This document shows positions 22,681 to 32,710 of a DNA stretch of 64,000 nt, piece by piece (position 1 is the stretch's first letter; every line of letters starts with the position of its first letter). Source of the stretch: Isoetes taiwanensis (Eukaryota > Streptophyta > Lycopodiopsida > Isoetales > Isoetaceae). A program made the position numbers and the translations under genes. The notes beneath the pieces were generated by a model that ran no database searches, was not told where the DNA came from, and was given only the letters and a program-made list of their open reading frames with translations. The stretch lies in the NCBI GenBank assembly GCA_021234155.1, contig JAJEKV010000059.1, forward strand, positions 7,882,779 to 7,946,778. Reading direction: 5' to 3'.

Positions 22681-24027
22681 TCACTTGCATTCGATTACAA
22701 CATTTTCAGGATGACAGGTTTCCTCCTCTGGTTCATATTTGCGTTTTCTAGAAGTACCCTCAAAAATACCATGAAGGGTGGGTACAAATGTCATTCTTTG
22801 TTGTCCAAAGCCTTCATATGGGCCATTAGACATTTGTTTCCACTGAGTATTCTTCACATCAAAAATACAACAGCCTCTATCAAATTGTTCATACTCATGG
22901 CTGCAATTATCATCGTCACAATCACAATCACCACAAGGATCATAAAAGTAAAACAAATTTTGATTTTGAAAGACCCTAAAATTGCACAACTCCAAGTACT
23001 TTTCCCCACCCCAGGGTGGGCTTGGAATAGACTGCAATAATCTCCATTCTAATGTGCTAATATCATATGTCCACATGCACAGTTTATGCTTGAGATCAAA
23101 TCCCATCATTACTACTTGCCCATATAACTCAAACAACTGTCGTGTCACATGTTCGCATATTTTTCTACTTAAAGGACGACACAGACTAGTCTCTTGATGG
23201 ATTATATCATATCTGATAAGAAATGGATTGCACATCTCACCCAACATATCATCAAGTGCCAGAAAATATGCGATCCCATTGATAATAATAGCTTTACTAA
23301 AGCCACTTCTATGACGCAGGAAAAGACTTCTGGGAACCTGCGTCCAACATCTTGTTGCTGAATCAAACACAGATGGTGAAATTTTGGTTGCTGCTAAAGC
23401 GAGAAAAAATCCTGGACCTTCTTGCTTTGGAAATAAATAAATGTGATCGGCAAACATAAAACGAAGACAACTTTGCCACTCAACCTCAGGGATATCCATC
23501 CACTCATTTAACAAAGGGTTACATACAACTAATCTAAGCCTCTCCAAGTCACCATCATTCAGATTTTGAAAGCATATTAAACCTCCAGCAGACGTGACTG
23601 GGACACAGTTATTCATGTTGATTCTATACATCAAAAGCCTAGAAAGTGGATGCCAAGAATCTTCGACATGATCATATAACAGGGCATGCATTTCAGGTCC
23701 ATCTTCTCTTAAATTCAGCCAAGAATATGTGAAGGGATCCAGCCAGGTATGTAAAGTGTCATGCACCATAGAAAGGCTAAGTTCAGAGTCCGGATGTGGA
23801 AGATCAGAATCTAGTCGGTCAAAGACAGCTAAAAAAGAAGAGGCTGATGTTGTGCTACAATGCTTAAGATATGAACTTGAAAGAAGCACAGTACTCCATT
23901 TTCTACAGACCGGCCTCAGACGTAGACGATCCAACAGCGGCAAGCGAGGAAGAACCTGATCAAGAAGAAGCTGCAAAGGGAAGGCGCCCCATACTTGTGC
24001 GTCCATCTCTACTTCCGGCGCTGCCAT
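22681..24027 (-). CDS. F-box protein, 448 residues
   Basis: A single intact open frame. The first ATG is at 24027; the frame is open upstream but begins only with a non-ATG codon, so the start MAAPEVEMD is chosen. The F-box lies at about residues 14-58 (FPLQLLLDQVLPRLPLLDRL, then the RPVCRKWSTVL signature). It binds SKP1 in SCF ubiquitin ligases. The remaining ~390 residues look like a degenerate kelch/galactose-oxidase-type substrate domain of the plant F-box-associated kind, with repeated W-x(2-4)-P and YD patterns. A Cys/Asp-rich CGDCDCDDDNC segment near residue 385 is unusual. The C-terminus is basic then acidic (RKRKYEPEEE). It is divergently transcribed from the F-box/kelch gene at 24227. 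The substrate is unknown. Confidence 0.9.
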   Translation of the reverse strand: MAAPEVEMDAQVWGAFPLQLLLDQVLPRLPLLDRLRLRPVCRKWSTVLLSSSYLKHCSTTSASSFLAVFDRLDSDLPHPDSELSLSMVHDTLHTWLDPFTYSWLNLREDGPEMHALLYDHVEDSWHPLSRLLMYRINMNNCVPVTSAGGLICFQNLNDGDLERLRLVVCNPLLNEWMDIPEVEWQSCLRFMFADHIYLFPKQEGPGFFLALAATKISPSVFDSATRCWTQVPRSLFLRHRSGFSKAIIINGIAYFLALDDMLGEMCNPFLIRYDIIHQETSLCRPLSRKICEHVTRQLFELYGQVVMMGFDLKHKLCMWTYDISTLEWRLLQSIPSPPWGGEKYLELCNFRVFQNQNLFYFYDPCGDCDCDDDNCSHEYEQFDRGCCIFDVKNTQWKQMSNGPYEGFGQQRMTFVPTLHGIFEGTSRKRKYEPEEETCHPENVVIECK

Positions 24028-24226
24028 CGCTTGCCCTAAAAATTTGGCGCTCCAAAATGCCAAACATTCTTTCTGACAGTGACATCATTTTTCGGTAGCT
24101 ACTGAACGGTAAATGAACGGCTGACGTCATTCTAGATAGGAACCGAACTCCTTTTACCGGTCATGCACCTGATTCTTTTCTGCTCCACTTTTTGGCCCAT
24201 GGGATTTTCTTCCTTTCGAATCCTTG
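24028..24226. promoter_or_regulatory. Shared divergent promoter of two F-box genes
   Basis: Only 199 bp separate the two ATG codons, including both 5' UTRs. It contains a perfect TGACGTCA palindrome (24122-24129), the core bound by plant bZIP/TGA factors. A second partial TGAC-TCA-like string lies in gtgacatcat at about 24080. Two gaacgg direct repeats (about 24104 and 24115), which fit a MYB core, precede the palindrome. No TATA box is obvious in either direction. Co-regulation is inference. Confidence 0.6.
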
Positions 24227-25855
24227 ATGGGATGCAATACCAGTACCTTGGGCTTCCGACCCATCTCTTTTTCATCCCAAAACAGTGGCAAATTCGGCTG
24301 CTGGCACAAATTATACAGAAGCGCTTCTTACAGAAATGAGGAGGAATCTACCTCTGAGTTTTTATGCGCAGAACAGGAGCGCCGTCTTCAGCGTGCAAAC
24401 CTAATTGGGCCTGCCCTGAAGGAATTTGATTCTGATGAAGAAGATCACGAAGACGACGGATTTGATTTCTTTGAAGGTGATCATTTTAGGGTTTCGATCC
24501 GCAGAGAAAAGAGTGACCATTTTACTTTGGGATTATCATCTCCACAGGTACGTTTGAAAACTTCCTCGAATGATGATGCATTAATTCCTGGTCTTCCAGA
24601 TGATCTAGCCCAGCTATGTCTTATGAGGATTCCCTTTATCAAATATGAGCCATCTTACAGATTCGTTTCTAGGGCATGGATGAAGACACTTTCATCACAG
24701 GTTTTTTATGACAGCAGAAAAGCTCTCAATTTAGGTCAGGCTCATATATGCTTTGTGGTCCATGGAAATAGAGTTAAAATTTTTAATCTTGAGACATGTA
24801 CATGGTGTTGTTTGCCTCCACTTCCTAGAGAGGAATATCTCATCTCAGAAGTGCATGTTGATCCTTATGATTGGTGGCAGATAGACACTGTGGCTGTGTT
24901 AAATGGTACCCTCTTTGTATTGGGCGGTGATCATACAGAGATGCATGTTGTGGAGCCGCGTACTAAACCTTCAAGCAGAGTTCATTATTATAGTTATTGC
25001 AGGAATTGCTGGGTTGAAGTGGCATCCATGGCAGTCTGTCGTTCTCATTCTGCAGCAATTCCCTTAGATAAGCAAATATATGTTATAGGTGGTGGCAGAG
25101 GATCTACTGATGGTGCTTCTGCAGAGATTTATGATCCCATGGTCGATGCTTGGAATTCTATTTCTAGTATGCATACTTCAATGGGAGTGTGCATTGGTCT
25201 AGAGCACCAAGGTAAATTATATGTCAAGGGGGAGAATTTGAGCCCTGGATCCCCTATTGGAGGACAAGTTTATGATCCTCAAACGAATAGCTGGTTTAAA
25301 ATGATGCCTGGTATGAAGGCCGGGCTTGCACGTGGACCAGCTTGTTCTGCAAATTCTTGTATATATGTAGCTGATTGGAAGGATTTTCAGCTGAAGGTTT
25401 ATGATTTTAGTGTAGATGCTTGGGAAACTCTTGGAGAATTGCCTGCAAAAATTAGCCGTCTAGTTAGCTATGGGAAGACATTATATGGATTTACTGGGAA
25501 AATTAAGGTAGATTCTTATAACCATCGGATTATATCTGATGCACCTGCAGAAGTTTGGAGGCTTGATATGGGCAGGGGCAAGAGGTCGCCACAGGCATAT
25601 GGTATTAAGAACTGTTTATATTTTAATTCCAGCATGGCAATGCATCTAGATATAGAAGCATACGCAGAAAGTCCTGTACAATTATATTGTAACAGTATTG
25701 AATTAGAAGAGGCACTTAAAGGTCAATATATGATGACTTCTAAGAAGCTTGGTTTGGTCTGGGAATGCATGTGGCGTGATCCAAAGCAGTTTACCAAGAT
25801 TGGTGGCCATACCTGGGCCCCCTGCATTGCTCACTGTGCCCTTCTTGAAGATTGA
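24227..25855 (+). CDS. F-box/kelch-repeat protein with N-terminal lipidation motif
   Basis: An intact 542-codon single-exon frame from ATG 24227. Residues 1-6 are MGCNTS, the classic dual N-myristoylation (Gly2) and S-acylation (Cys3) signal. An acidic stretch follows (about 67-85, SDEEDHEDDGFD). The F-box lies at about 119-163 (LIPGLPDDLAQLCLMRIP, RFVSRAWMKTL). Kelch repeats follow from about 173 to 440, with hallmark strings LFVLGGD, IYVIGGG, EIYDPMVDAWNSI and QVYDPQTNSWFKM. The IAHC-LL C-terminus resembles the SCQVL/VHCQVL ends of the Arabidopsis At1g22040/At1g55270-type family, whose At1g22040 member also begins with MG. Its expected role is an SCF substrate receptor; membrane tethering is inferred from the N-terminus. 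It converges with the fibrillin gene 695 bp downstream. Confidence 0.93.
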   Translation: MGCNTSTLGFRPISFSSQNSGKFGCWHKLYRSASYRNEEESTSEFLCAEQERRLQRANLIGPALKEFDSDEEDHEDDGFDFFEGDHFRVSIRREKSDHFTLGLSSPQVRLKTSSNDDALIPGLPDDLAQLCLMRIPFIKYEPSYRFVSRAWMKTLSSQVFYDSRKALNLGQAHICFVVHGNRVKIFNLETCTWCCLPPLPREEYLISEVHVDPYDWWQIDTVAVLNGTLFVLGGDHTEMHVVEPRTKPSSRVHYYSYCRNCWVEVASMAVCRSHSAAIPLDKQIYVIGGGRGSTDGASAEIYDPMVDAWNSISSMHTSMGVCIGLEHQGKLYVKGENLSPGSPIGGQVYDPQTNSWFKMMPGMKAGLARGPACSANSCIYVADWKDFQLKVYDFSVDAWETLGELPAKISRLVSYGKTLYGFTGKIKVDSYNHRIISDAPAEVWRLDMGRGKRSPQAYGIKNCLYFNSSMAMHLDIEAYAESPVQLYCNSIELEEALKGQYMMTSKKLGLVWECMWRDPKQFTKIGGHTWAPCIAHCALLED

Positions 25856-26550
25856 AATTTTAAGTTGCTTGTATATGTGTTATGATGTCCCGAAATAATG
25901 GTGGACTAAGTGAGGCAGCCATGCAGGCCAAAAATGTATTTTTCAACCCATTTTAATGATAGAGGTCCTGCCTTTATATGTTTAAAAAATAGACAGAGGA
26001 CAGATGGTTCTATAGAGACATTGAATTTAAGGGGCATAGTGGAAATAAAAAAAAAAAACCAGAATATGCAACTTAAAGGTGGGTTTTCTATTTGTTACTG
26101 AAGCTGGCCTAGACATTAATTGAAGTAATTCCATTGCACAGCGTATCCTACGGCGATGCTAAGTACAAATAAGATTGATCACTCTTGGATTGTTGAAGAG
26201 TTGAAGATTAAAATACCACAATCCACAGACCGAAGAACTACCACAAAAATTGTTGTAGAGACTCTCAAATTCTGATCTGCCCTGACTTTTGACACTATTA
26301 AAATAGTTGTACAGAACTCTCAAATCTGACCTGCACTAGTACTAAGGATGATTGCCTACACAGCTTGTTTTTTGCATGCTTCTTGTAGCCTCTACTATGC
26401 TTCCTTTACTACGCTTCCTATTTATGGCATGGGTTGGCATTTAAGTATGATGCATCAATGTGCAATTAATTAAAACCATGTGTGAGAAACATGGTTACAC
26501 CCATATTTTGTAAAATGGTACCTTATGTGTGTGAGTGATCTTGATTTTGT
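25856..26550. other. 3' flanks of two convergent genes
   Basis: This holds the presumed 3' UTRs of the plus-strand F-box/kelch gene and the minus-strand fibrillin gene. A ~35-bp phrase, gacttttgacactatt-like, is flanked by two similar actctcaaat(t)ctgac strings (26269 and 26317), a small direct repeat. No further gene is seen. Confidence 0.6.
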
Positions 26551-28531
26551 TTACAATCTTAGAGGCCATGTATAGGAGGGTTTATCAACTATAAGGTAGT
26601 CACCACGGATGTCCCTTGCAACTCTCAACGCATCATCCAAATAAACAGTGTCAAACCTGGCATTGCATAACATATAACCAAGTTAACATAGAGGTGAGGA
26701 CTAGTTTCACAACATAAATCAACTTGTAATTACCATCCTTGACCAAACGGAGGCAATGCTACTTTCCAGTCTTTTGTTTGCAGAAGCGCACCTGTGAATC
26801 TACAAAAGGAAAAAAGGGGTATTATCTGCATAAACCAAGTATATGATGGATTTGGTACTTACCTAAACTTAACACGCTGGGCAGAAACTACTTCAATACC
26901 AGACGAAACAATGAATGCCCCAGACGGAGGAAATGTGATAACATTGTTCAGGATCTCCTTTTCAACATCAATGACCTGCAAATAAAACATTATTGCTGAA
27001 AAGGGCGCAAATATCTAAACTTTTGATTGGCTTGCTCCTTCTCGTTCTTCTTTAATGACACTTGCAGAATCTGTTTCAATTTTTTGAATGCATATAAAGG
27101 AAGTCATCTCTTCATCATATGGAAAATAAACCAGTTGATGGGATCTCACTTGAAGGACTTAACAAACAAAGCCCCCGAAAGCAGATGCCAAAGAAGATCA
27201 TGGTAGAAAAGCAACCTTGCATCTCGAGAGACTTCACCAACATTGGTTTATGGCAGAACATTTTATAATTAGGACACACATACAATTTTAGGTACATTAA
27301 ACTTTTCTCCCAGTTTTGCCGCTTCTACACTTGATAGATGGTCATTCCCTATGATAATGCCCAGATTCTTTTAATCTTATCCATGCCAAAGACTGCTATT
27401 TTTTATCAGTTCAAGTGCAATTATCAGTTCCAAGGCAATCTGCATCTAGCATTGAAATTTCCTACATAATAATGCCAAGAAATCAAGCAGTTTAGATCGA
27501 CACACATGTGAATTTTTAACCAGTCCAATGCAGCAGATAAGATTTATATTGTTCAAAACGCGATTTTGGACCTGTCAAGTATATGGCAAGTGTTCCGAGA
27601 TTCACAGAAATTAACCATATGGTTTAATACTAGTGAAAATAAATAACCACTCTTTCTGCTGATCCTATCTCGATCTAATATCGTCATGTCAAGCATCATC
27701 AAAATGCTATTTCTTATACCCAGTGAAAAAAACCAAAATCATCTTAAAAAACAATTATAACTGTGTTGAATCCAACCATGGAGGTTTAGAGGGCACCAAT
27801 CCAATGTAAAAGGTTTAGGTTTAATGCTAAATATATGGAATAGAAGGCACTGCAATATACTCACAAACTCTTTCATATGAGTGCAGTCAGAGGATCAAGC
27901 TAGCTTTATTCAGGTCAATATGGATCAAACACTTTACATGCAATAAAAATTCACACCGAAAGATGCATGTAGACACAGTACCAGACTGGGCGTGATTTGC
28001 ATGGCAAAAACCCTATTAAACATGCTTTATCATTCTCCTTATAACTACATTATAACTACATAAAAATTTACTAGACTTAAGATCTGAACTTTCAACCTAA
28101 CACTAAGCTGAAGGTAACAAAGATGGAAATGCAGTTATGGCTCAAAACCGACATTTGAAAAACGATGGCTAACTTACCTGCAATACATCTCCAGCTTGAG
28201 TGCCAAACAGAGGAGCCTTGTCGATAATGAAGAGCTGCTCTTTCTCAGTAGTCCATAGCATTCTCCAAGTAGCAGAGAGGGAAGAATCCGTTGTGACGGT
28301 ACCAACTGTTAATTCGGCCAAGGCATCAATGGTAGAGGTGATTTTGTTCCGTTTGGCTGCATCTTTCAGGGTTCTGAGACCCCTGTCTTGGTTTTCAATT
28401 AGGGCAAACAAGTCATCTCGAATTAAGGAAGCACCCCCTGTGCATGGCGACGCAGACGAGGGGCTGCTGCGGCATCGAACGGAGCCATAGCTGCAGCACG
28501 GAAAATGAACGAGATTTTGCGACAAAATCAT
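26551..28531 (-). CDS. Plastid fibrillin (PAP family, PAP11/FBN-like), 4 exons
   Basis: An intact spliced gene. Exons on the minus strand are 28531-28178, 26975-26863, 26799-26734 and 26656-26551, joined by GT-AG introns (donors gtaagtt, gtaagt, gtaatt). The product is 212 residues. The first ~35 residues are Ser/Cys/Arg-rich without acidic residues, like a chloroplast transit peptide. The mature part has the PAP/fibrillin signatures RGLRTLKDAAKRNKI, SATWRMLWTTEKEQLF, GTQAGDVLQ, NNVITFPPSG, WKVALPPFGQGW and DIRGDYLIVDKPSYTW. Fibrillins bind lipids in plastoglobules and thylakoids. It most resembles the short PAP11 type; the subgroup is from memory. Intron 1 is about 1.2 kb; introns 2 and 3 are about 63-77 bp. 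No lesions are seen. The frame is open upstream of 28531 but only from a non-ATG codon. Confidence 0.93.
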
Positions 28532-29643
28532 TCCTAGGTATTTAAAAATGTGAAAGTGAAGCTCATCATGCAGTGTGGTCAAATTCCTACTGTTAAAATT
28601 TATTCCATCCTAATTCCTAAACAAGTTCACAAAATGAACTGTGACAAATAGACCAACAATATTAGAAGGTACATCTATGTAAAAAAGATTAAATATCATC
28701 ACAATTGTTTTACCTGCACTATCATCAAATTTGCTATCTAATAACTTGGTGATTACTATCAATAGAAGCATTCGTCACAGGGCCCAACTAGAAGAAAAGG
28801 AGGAAAATTCACAGACCACAATTTCCTACTATATTGATGCACATAATTAAATCCACTTTGAGTTGTGAACACAATAGGAATTAAATCTAACTTGGCTTGG
28901 TACATTAGGAACACAATAAGCGATATCAACTCCCTAGCAAGGTGTTTGAATATGCACTTCCCACAAATGTAGAAAGAGTCTCCAACCATCAAAAAAGGTG
29001 CATATTCTTCTCCAAAAGTGCGAAACCTTAACTTTTGCATCGAATATCTTATATACAACACAAGGTGGCCTTTGCACTGGATTGGACAAAAGAAATGTTC
29101 GCGGTGGTCTTGGCCGCTGTGATAAATTTCTTGTATTATCTAACTATATATAAGATTATTCCAAACAGAAAAACTTTTGGAATTATCTATATTTTTCGGC
29201 TATCCTTTCGAGTGTGCACATGGAAGCCATTTCGGAATTAACTTTATCTATTTCGCAGGCAGGAATGCAAAGTAAAATTTGTTTTCGGAATTATCTAGCC
29301 ATGGCTATGCCCTCGTTGCCTCTTCTCCTCTGGATTTGGCTCTGACCTTTTGTGTTGTTGCGTGGCACAGAGAAGAGCTTTGTTTGTATTCTCAATCCTT
29401 CCTCTTATGTTGTCGCAGATATTCACTTCAATGCAACTCACTCGTGACCATAGTTCTGCAGAACCACTAAGCCTCTATTTTCCCTGCTCATTTTTGTATT
29501 TTTTCTTCTTCTGTCTGCCCAGATCGGATGTTGCTTTACTCCGCTCGTATCTTTTTCTGCTCCTATTTAGGTCGTTTCTTCTGATGTTGGGTTCTCTACT
29601 TTAGCTCAGGAGTCCATGGCTCAACTTGCTCTAATTCTATAAT
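28532..29643. other. Upstream flank of fibrillin gene; no other gene seen
   Basis: AT-rich. A minus-strand open stretch at 28759-29061 has protein-like composition but no recognisable domain. A TATA-like tatatataag occurs at 29144-29153 on plus. Pyrimidine-rich sequence at 29460-29600 is low complexity. Confidence 0.45.
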
Positions 29644-29670
29644 ATAGTAAATTGCCCACCTTTGGTGGGC
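29644..29670 (-). mobile_element. Candidate Helitron 3' end on minus strand
   Basis: Read on minus: GCCCACC, loop AAA, GGTGGGC (29670-29654), then six bases and CTAT. The 7-bp GC-rich stem, 3-nt loop and ...ttaCTA spacing closely mimic the Helitron end at 2628-2657. The final base is T rather than R, and the next base is not T, so the exact terminus is uncertain. It lies just 3' of Helitron coding remnants on the same strand, which supports the call. Confidence 0.5.
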
Positions 29671-29689
29671 TTTACATGTTCACCTTTTG

Positions 29690-30949
29690 TGATCGTTCCA
29701 TGTATTGGAAGTTTGTAAATGGTTTGACCGCAATGAGAAAAGTGTGCAGTAATGCTTTCACAAAAATACATTGAAAATACCTTTTGGTGTATGCAAATGT
29801 CCCTACCGAATGGTAACTCCCCACCTGCATTGACAAATATCACTGCAACTTCACTTGAACATGCTGGGTTGCACCTCCTAAGGTCCAGGTTTCGGGCAGT
29901 GTTAAAGTACATCCTGATGTCCCTCACGCCTTCGCCGGACCGTTGTGCTTGCTCCTCTACCTCATGCATCATCATGAAGGCTGCTGCATAGGGACTGATG
30001 TTGCATAGCTCGGCATCCAATTCTTTGAGGAGGTGGCTATCGCAATTTTCATTCTGGGGGTTTTGAGCTCGTGGCTCATGTGCAAAGTCGACATCTAGAA
30101 TGTAGAGCTAGGAGTATATTGCAGCTTACGAACCATCGGCATGAGCTGGACCTACTCTATGGTAGGTTTGTCCTTGGATCTTGAAACATTATAATCCGTG
30201 GCCTTCAAACTGCTCGATGTTGGCACCAAAGGAAGCAAAGGCAAGAGCACTGTTTAGGCCCTGATGTGCTGGTGGAAGTTACTGCTTTTCGGATGTTGAT
30301 GGCTCAGTAGACTCTGAATGAGATGGGGCAGTGGTAGAGGCTCTAACTTGATTTGTCCATCGTGACAACACTTTGTACCATCATCCTTGAACACAAATGC
30401 CCCACAGTGTATGCATTCCTTGTTGAATGCCCCATAGTGGTGTCGTTCTACTTGTGTGACTTCAAGTGTCCTTGCTATTCTGTATGTGGGTGGTTGAGCT
30501 CTCCATCGACGATGATATTGTGCGAGCTCATCCAATGTTTCTTGATGCTCCTCTTTTGTTTCTGTGGCAGCTTGTTGGGGTCTCCGTTGGCACTGATATT
30601 GGGCGAGTTCAGCTAGCCTTAGTTGATGCTCTTCTTCTGTTTCTGTGATAGCCTATTGGGGTCTCCTTCGGCATTGATATTGGGCAAGTTAGGCCAATCT
30701 TCGTTGATGATCTTCTTTTGTTTCTGTGACAGCCTCCTGGGCTCTCCTTTGGCGCCGATATTGGGCATGTTTGGCCAATCTTTGTCGATGCTGATCTTTG
30801 TTTCTATGGCAATCTGTTGTACCTTTCTTTTCTTGTAATACTCTCTGTTTTAACAATCGAGCTTCACGTTCCAGAGCTGTCTCTGTGGCGCGCTTCTGCC
30901 TGTGCTTAATTTTTGCGACTGCAAGCCTACTTTCTCGTTCTTTCGTCAT
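29690..30949 (-). pseudogene. Helitron protein, N-terminal part, disrupted
   Basis: Minus-strand coding remains begin at ATG 30949 (MTKERESRLAVAKIKHRQKR). They run through Arg/Gln-rich repeats, a Cys-rich segment at about 30260-30535 (ECIHCGAF, TKCCHDGQIKL), and a segment at about 29780-30010 with MHEVEEQA, IRMYFNTARNLDLRRCNP, SSEVAVIFV and RDICIH. These match the region before and into the Helitron helicase-like N domain of plant Helitron Rep/helicase proteins. The Rep catalytic HUH motif and the Pif1-type helicase are absent. Stops and frameshifts interrupt every ~80-100 codons. This is therefore a truncated, non-autonomous derivative. Confidence 0.75.
30520..30800 (-). repeat. 84-bp coding repeats in the Helitron protein
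   Basis: About four units of ~84 bp (28 codons), each with a tttctgtgacagcct-like start, a ctcc-ttggc-ctgatattgggc middle and a ttg-tgatg-tcttct end on plus. On minus they encode alternating LAQYRRQRRAQE and ETKEDHQRRLA segments, a charged, helical coiled-coil-like repeat commonly seen at Helitron protein N-termini. Confidence 0.7.
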
Positions 30950-31309
30950 CCCGAATCAGTAGCCAAGAGGATGTTAAGATTTTATGGGTTGTTGCACCTC
31001 CAAAGCATTATACACTCTAGGCAACAGCAAGATAACAAATATGTTAGGATTCATGATAAATATCTTCAAAACCATGTGGATGAATTTATAACAGTGGTAA
31101 CCAAGATCTTCAATAGGGCACTAAGGGAAGGCGCATAGTTTGCAACGTAACAAGGTGATACTACTATTCAAAGGGGGTGACCCGCTGAACCTAGGGAATT
31201 ATAGGACAACTCGAAATAGTGTCCAACGTTGATGGGCGTAAGCTAAGAACTGTAAATGATAATTGTTAAATTAATCCACATTTATAAATCTACACAATAA
31301 AGACATTCG

Positions 31310-31685
31310 ACCACCTTTCCTCCTTCCCTTCCTTTGTCCGTTTACCTTTGCCCTTTCACGTTTCCCCTTTTTTTCCCCTTTCCTTCTTTCTCTTTTTCAT
31401 TGTCCCATTTCCCTTTTCCATTACCATTTCCCCAATGTCCCTTTTACCTTTTTCTTTTTCATTTTCCCTTCCTTGTTTTTCCCTTTCCTTTTTTCTTCCA
31501 TTTTCTCCCGCATTTTCCCTCTTTCCCCTCCCTTTTCCCTTTTATCACTTTCCCCTCTCATGTTTCCCTTTTCTATTTTTCCATCCCTCGCTTTTCCTTT
31601 GCCCTTTTTTGTTTTTTTTCCTTTCTCGTTTTTGTTTCTCTTTTTTGTTTTCCTGCTCTACATTTTCTTTTCCCATTTTCCCTTT
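31310..31685. repeat. Polypyrimidine tract (copy B)
   Basis: C/T-rich low-complexity sequence equivalent to 345-690. The long Phe/Pro/Leu frames are artefacts. Confidence 0.88.
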
Positions 31686-31687
31686 TG

Positions 31688-31776
31688 TCAACTAAGAGAT
31701 CTTGTGTTCAAGTCTCTGGGGGTCCGTCATATGTCCTCATGGACGCTGCCCATGCGGCATGATGTAAAAAAAGCTC

Positions 31777-31830
<54 letters not shown>
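31688..31830 (+). mobile_element. SINE-like module 1, copy B
   Basis: Equivalent of 690-830, with the TATC tail at 31779-31830. The 3' domain is unchanged from copy A while the TATC count differs. Confidence 0.45.
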
Positions 31831-31833
<3 letters not shown>

Positions 31834-31855
31834 TCTTTCTTTTTTTCCCTCTTTT

Positions 31856-31895
<40 letters not shown>

Positions 31896-31897
<2 letters not shown>

Positions 31898-32154
31898 CAT
31901 ACCCAAGGTCACGGGTTCAACGCCTCGTTGTGAAAGTGGCCATGCAATGTAAAGTTGGTGGGGGAAGGACCCACTTCAGCAATGTAAAGTGGTGGGGGCA
32001 GGACCCATTTGGGTGTGTTGTAAAGTGTCACATGTCCGATAGGACGCTGCCTTGTGGCGTGACGTTAAAATCTCTTCTTCTTCTTCTTCTTCTTCTTCTT
32101 CTTCTTCTTCTTCTTCTTCTTCTTCTTCTTCTTCTTCTTCTTCTTCTTCTTCTT
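31896..32154 (+). mobile_element. SINE-like module 2, copy B
   Basis: Equivalent of 911-1143. Its 3' domain is clearer here (gtcacatgtccgatagg, then acgctgcc, tgtggcgtgacgttaaaa), which makes the relation to module 1 obvious. The TTC tail (32074-32154) is about 27 units, against about 18 in copy A. Confidence 0.5.
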
Positions 32155-32300
32155 CATTTACTCTTCCCTTTCTATTTTATGTTTTCCCCTTCCGTTGCCC
32201 TCCCCCCCTTCCTTCCCTTTCCCCCTCCCCCATTTGCCCTTCTCCTTTTTTCATGTACCCCCTTCTCTTTTTGCCCCTTTTTCCCTTTTCCCCTTCCAAA
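32155..32300. repeat. Polypyrimidine tract 2 (copy B)
   Basis: Equivalent of 1147-1295. Confidence 0.85.
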
Positions 32301-32410
32301 ACCTTTTGATCATAGGATTGAAGCGAGTAAATCTTAGCCATTGGATCAAAGCATCTACATTGTCTAAAAGATTAAATCTTGATCGCCTAATGAAATAATC
32401 AATCTTGTAA

Positions 32411-32710
32411 TTTATATTATATTGTTTTAGTGCAAGTATGTAATGGGCCATGCCCTAATTTGAAGGGCTAAGATCGTCCAAGCCTAATCTAAAGGCCGAG
32501 ATCGCCTCTAGCTTTTTTTTCTAGGGTTTTGTTTTTGTTTCAATTTTCTCTCTTCCTCTGTTCTCGGCTTCATCGTCTTACATTGCACTGAGTCTACTTG
32601 ATCCATCACCAGTTGCATCGACATGCATGATTCCCATAGTATGCCACAGGAAGAGGAGGCCAGCCTACCATAGTAGCACTTGAGTTCTACATTTTGCACT
32701 GGAGGATCTT
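32411..32710. repeat. Direct repeat unit 1 (copy B)
   Basis: Equivalent of 1405-1690, again preceded by gtaa instead of CTAG. It is repeated at 33704-34010. Confidence 0.8.

Noticed and set aside
24028-24063. Upstream extension of the F-box gene by 12 residues (MAFWSAKFLGQA)
   Set aside because: The extension begins with a non-ATG codon; the first true ATG is at 24027.
31334-32337. Open frames of 115-159 codons in copy B, including poly-Leu and poly-Ser runs
   Set aside because: Low-complexity CT and TTC repeats, not coding.
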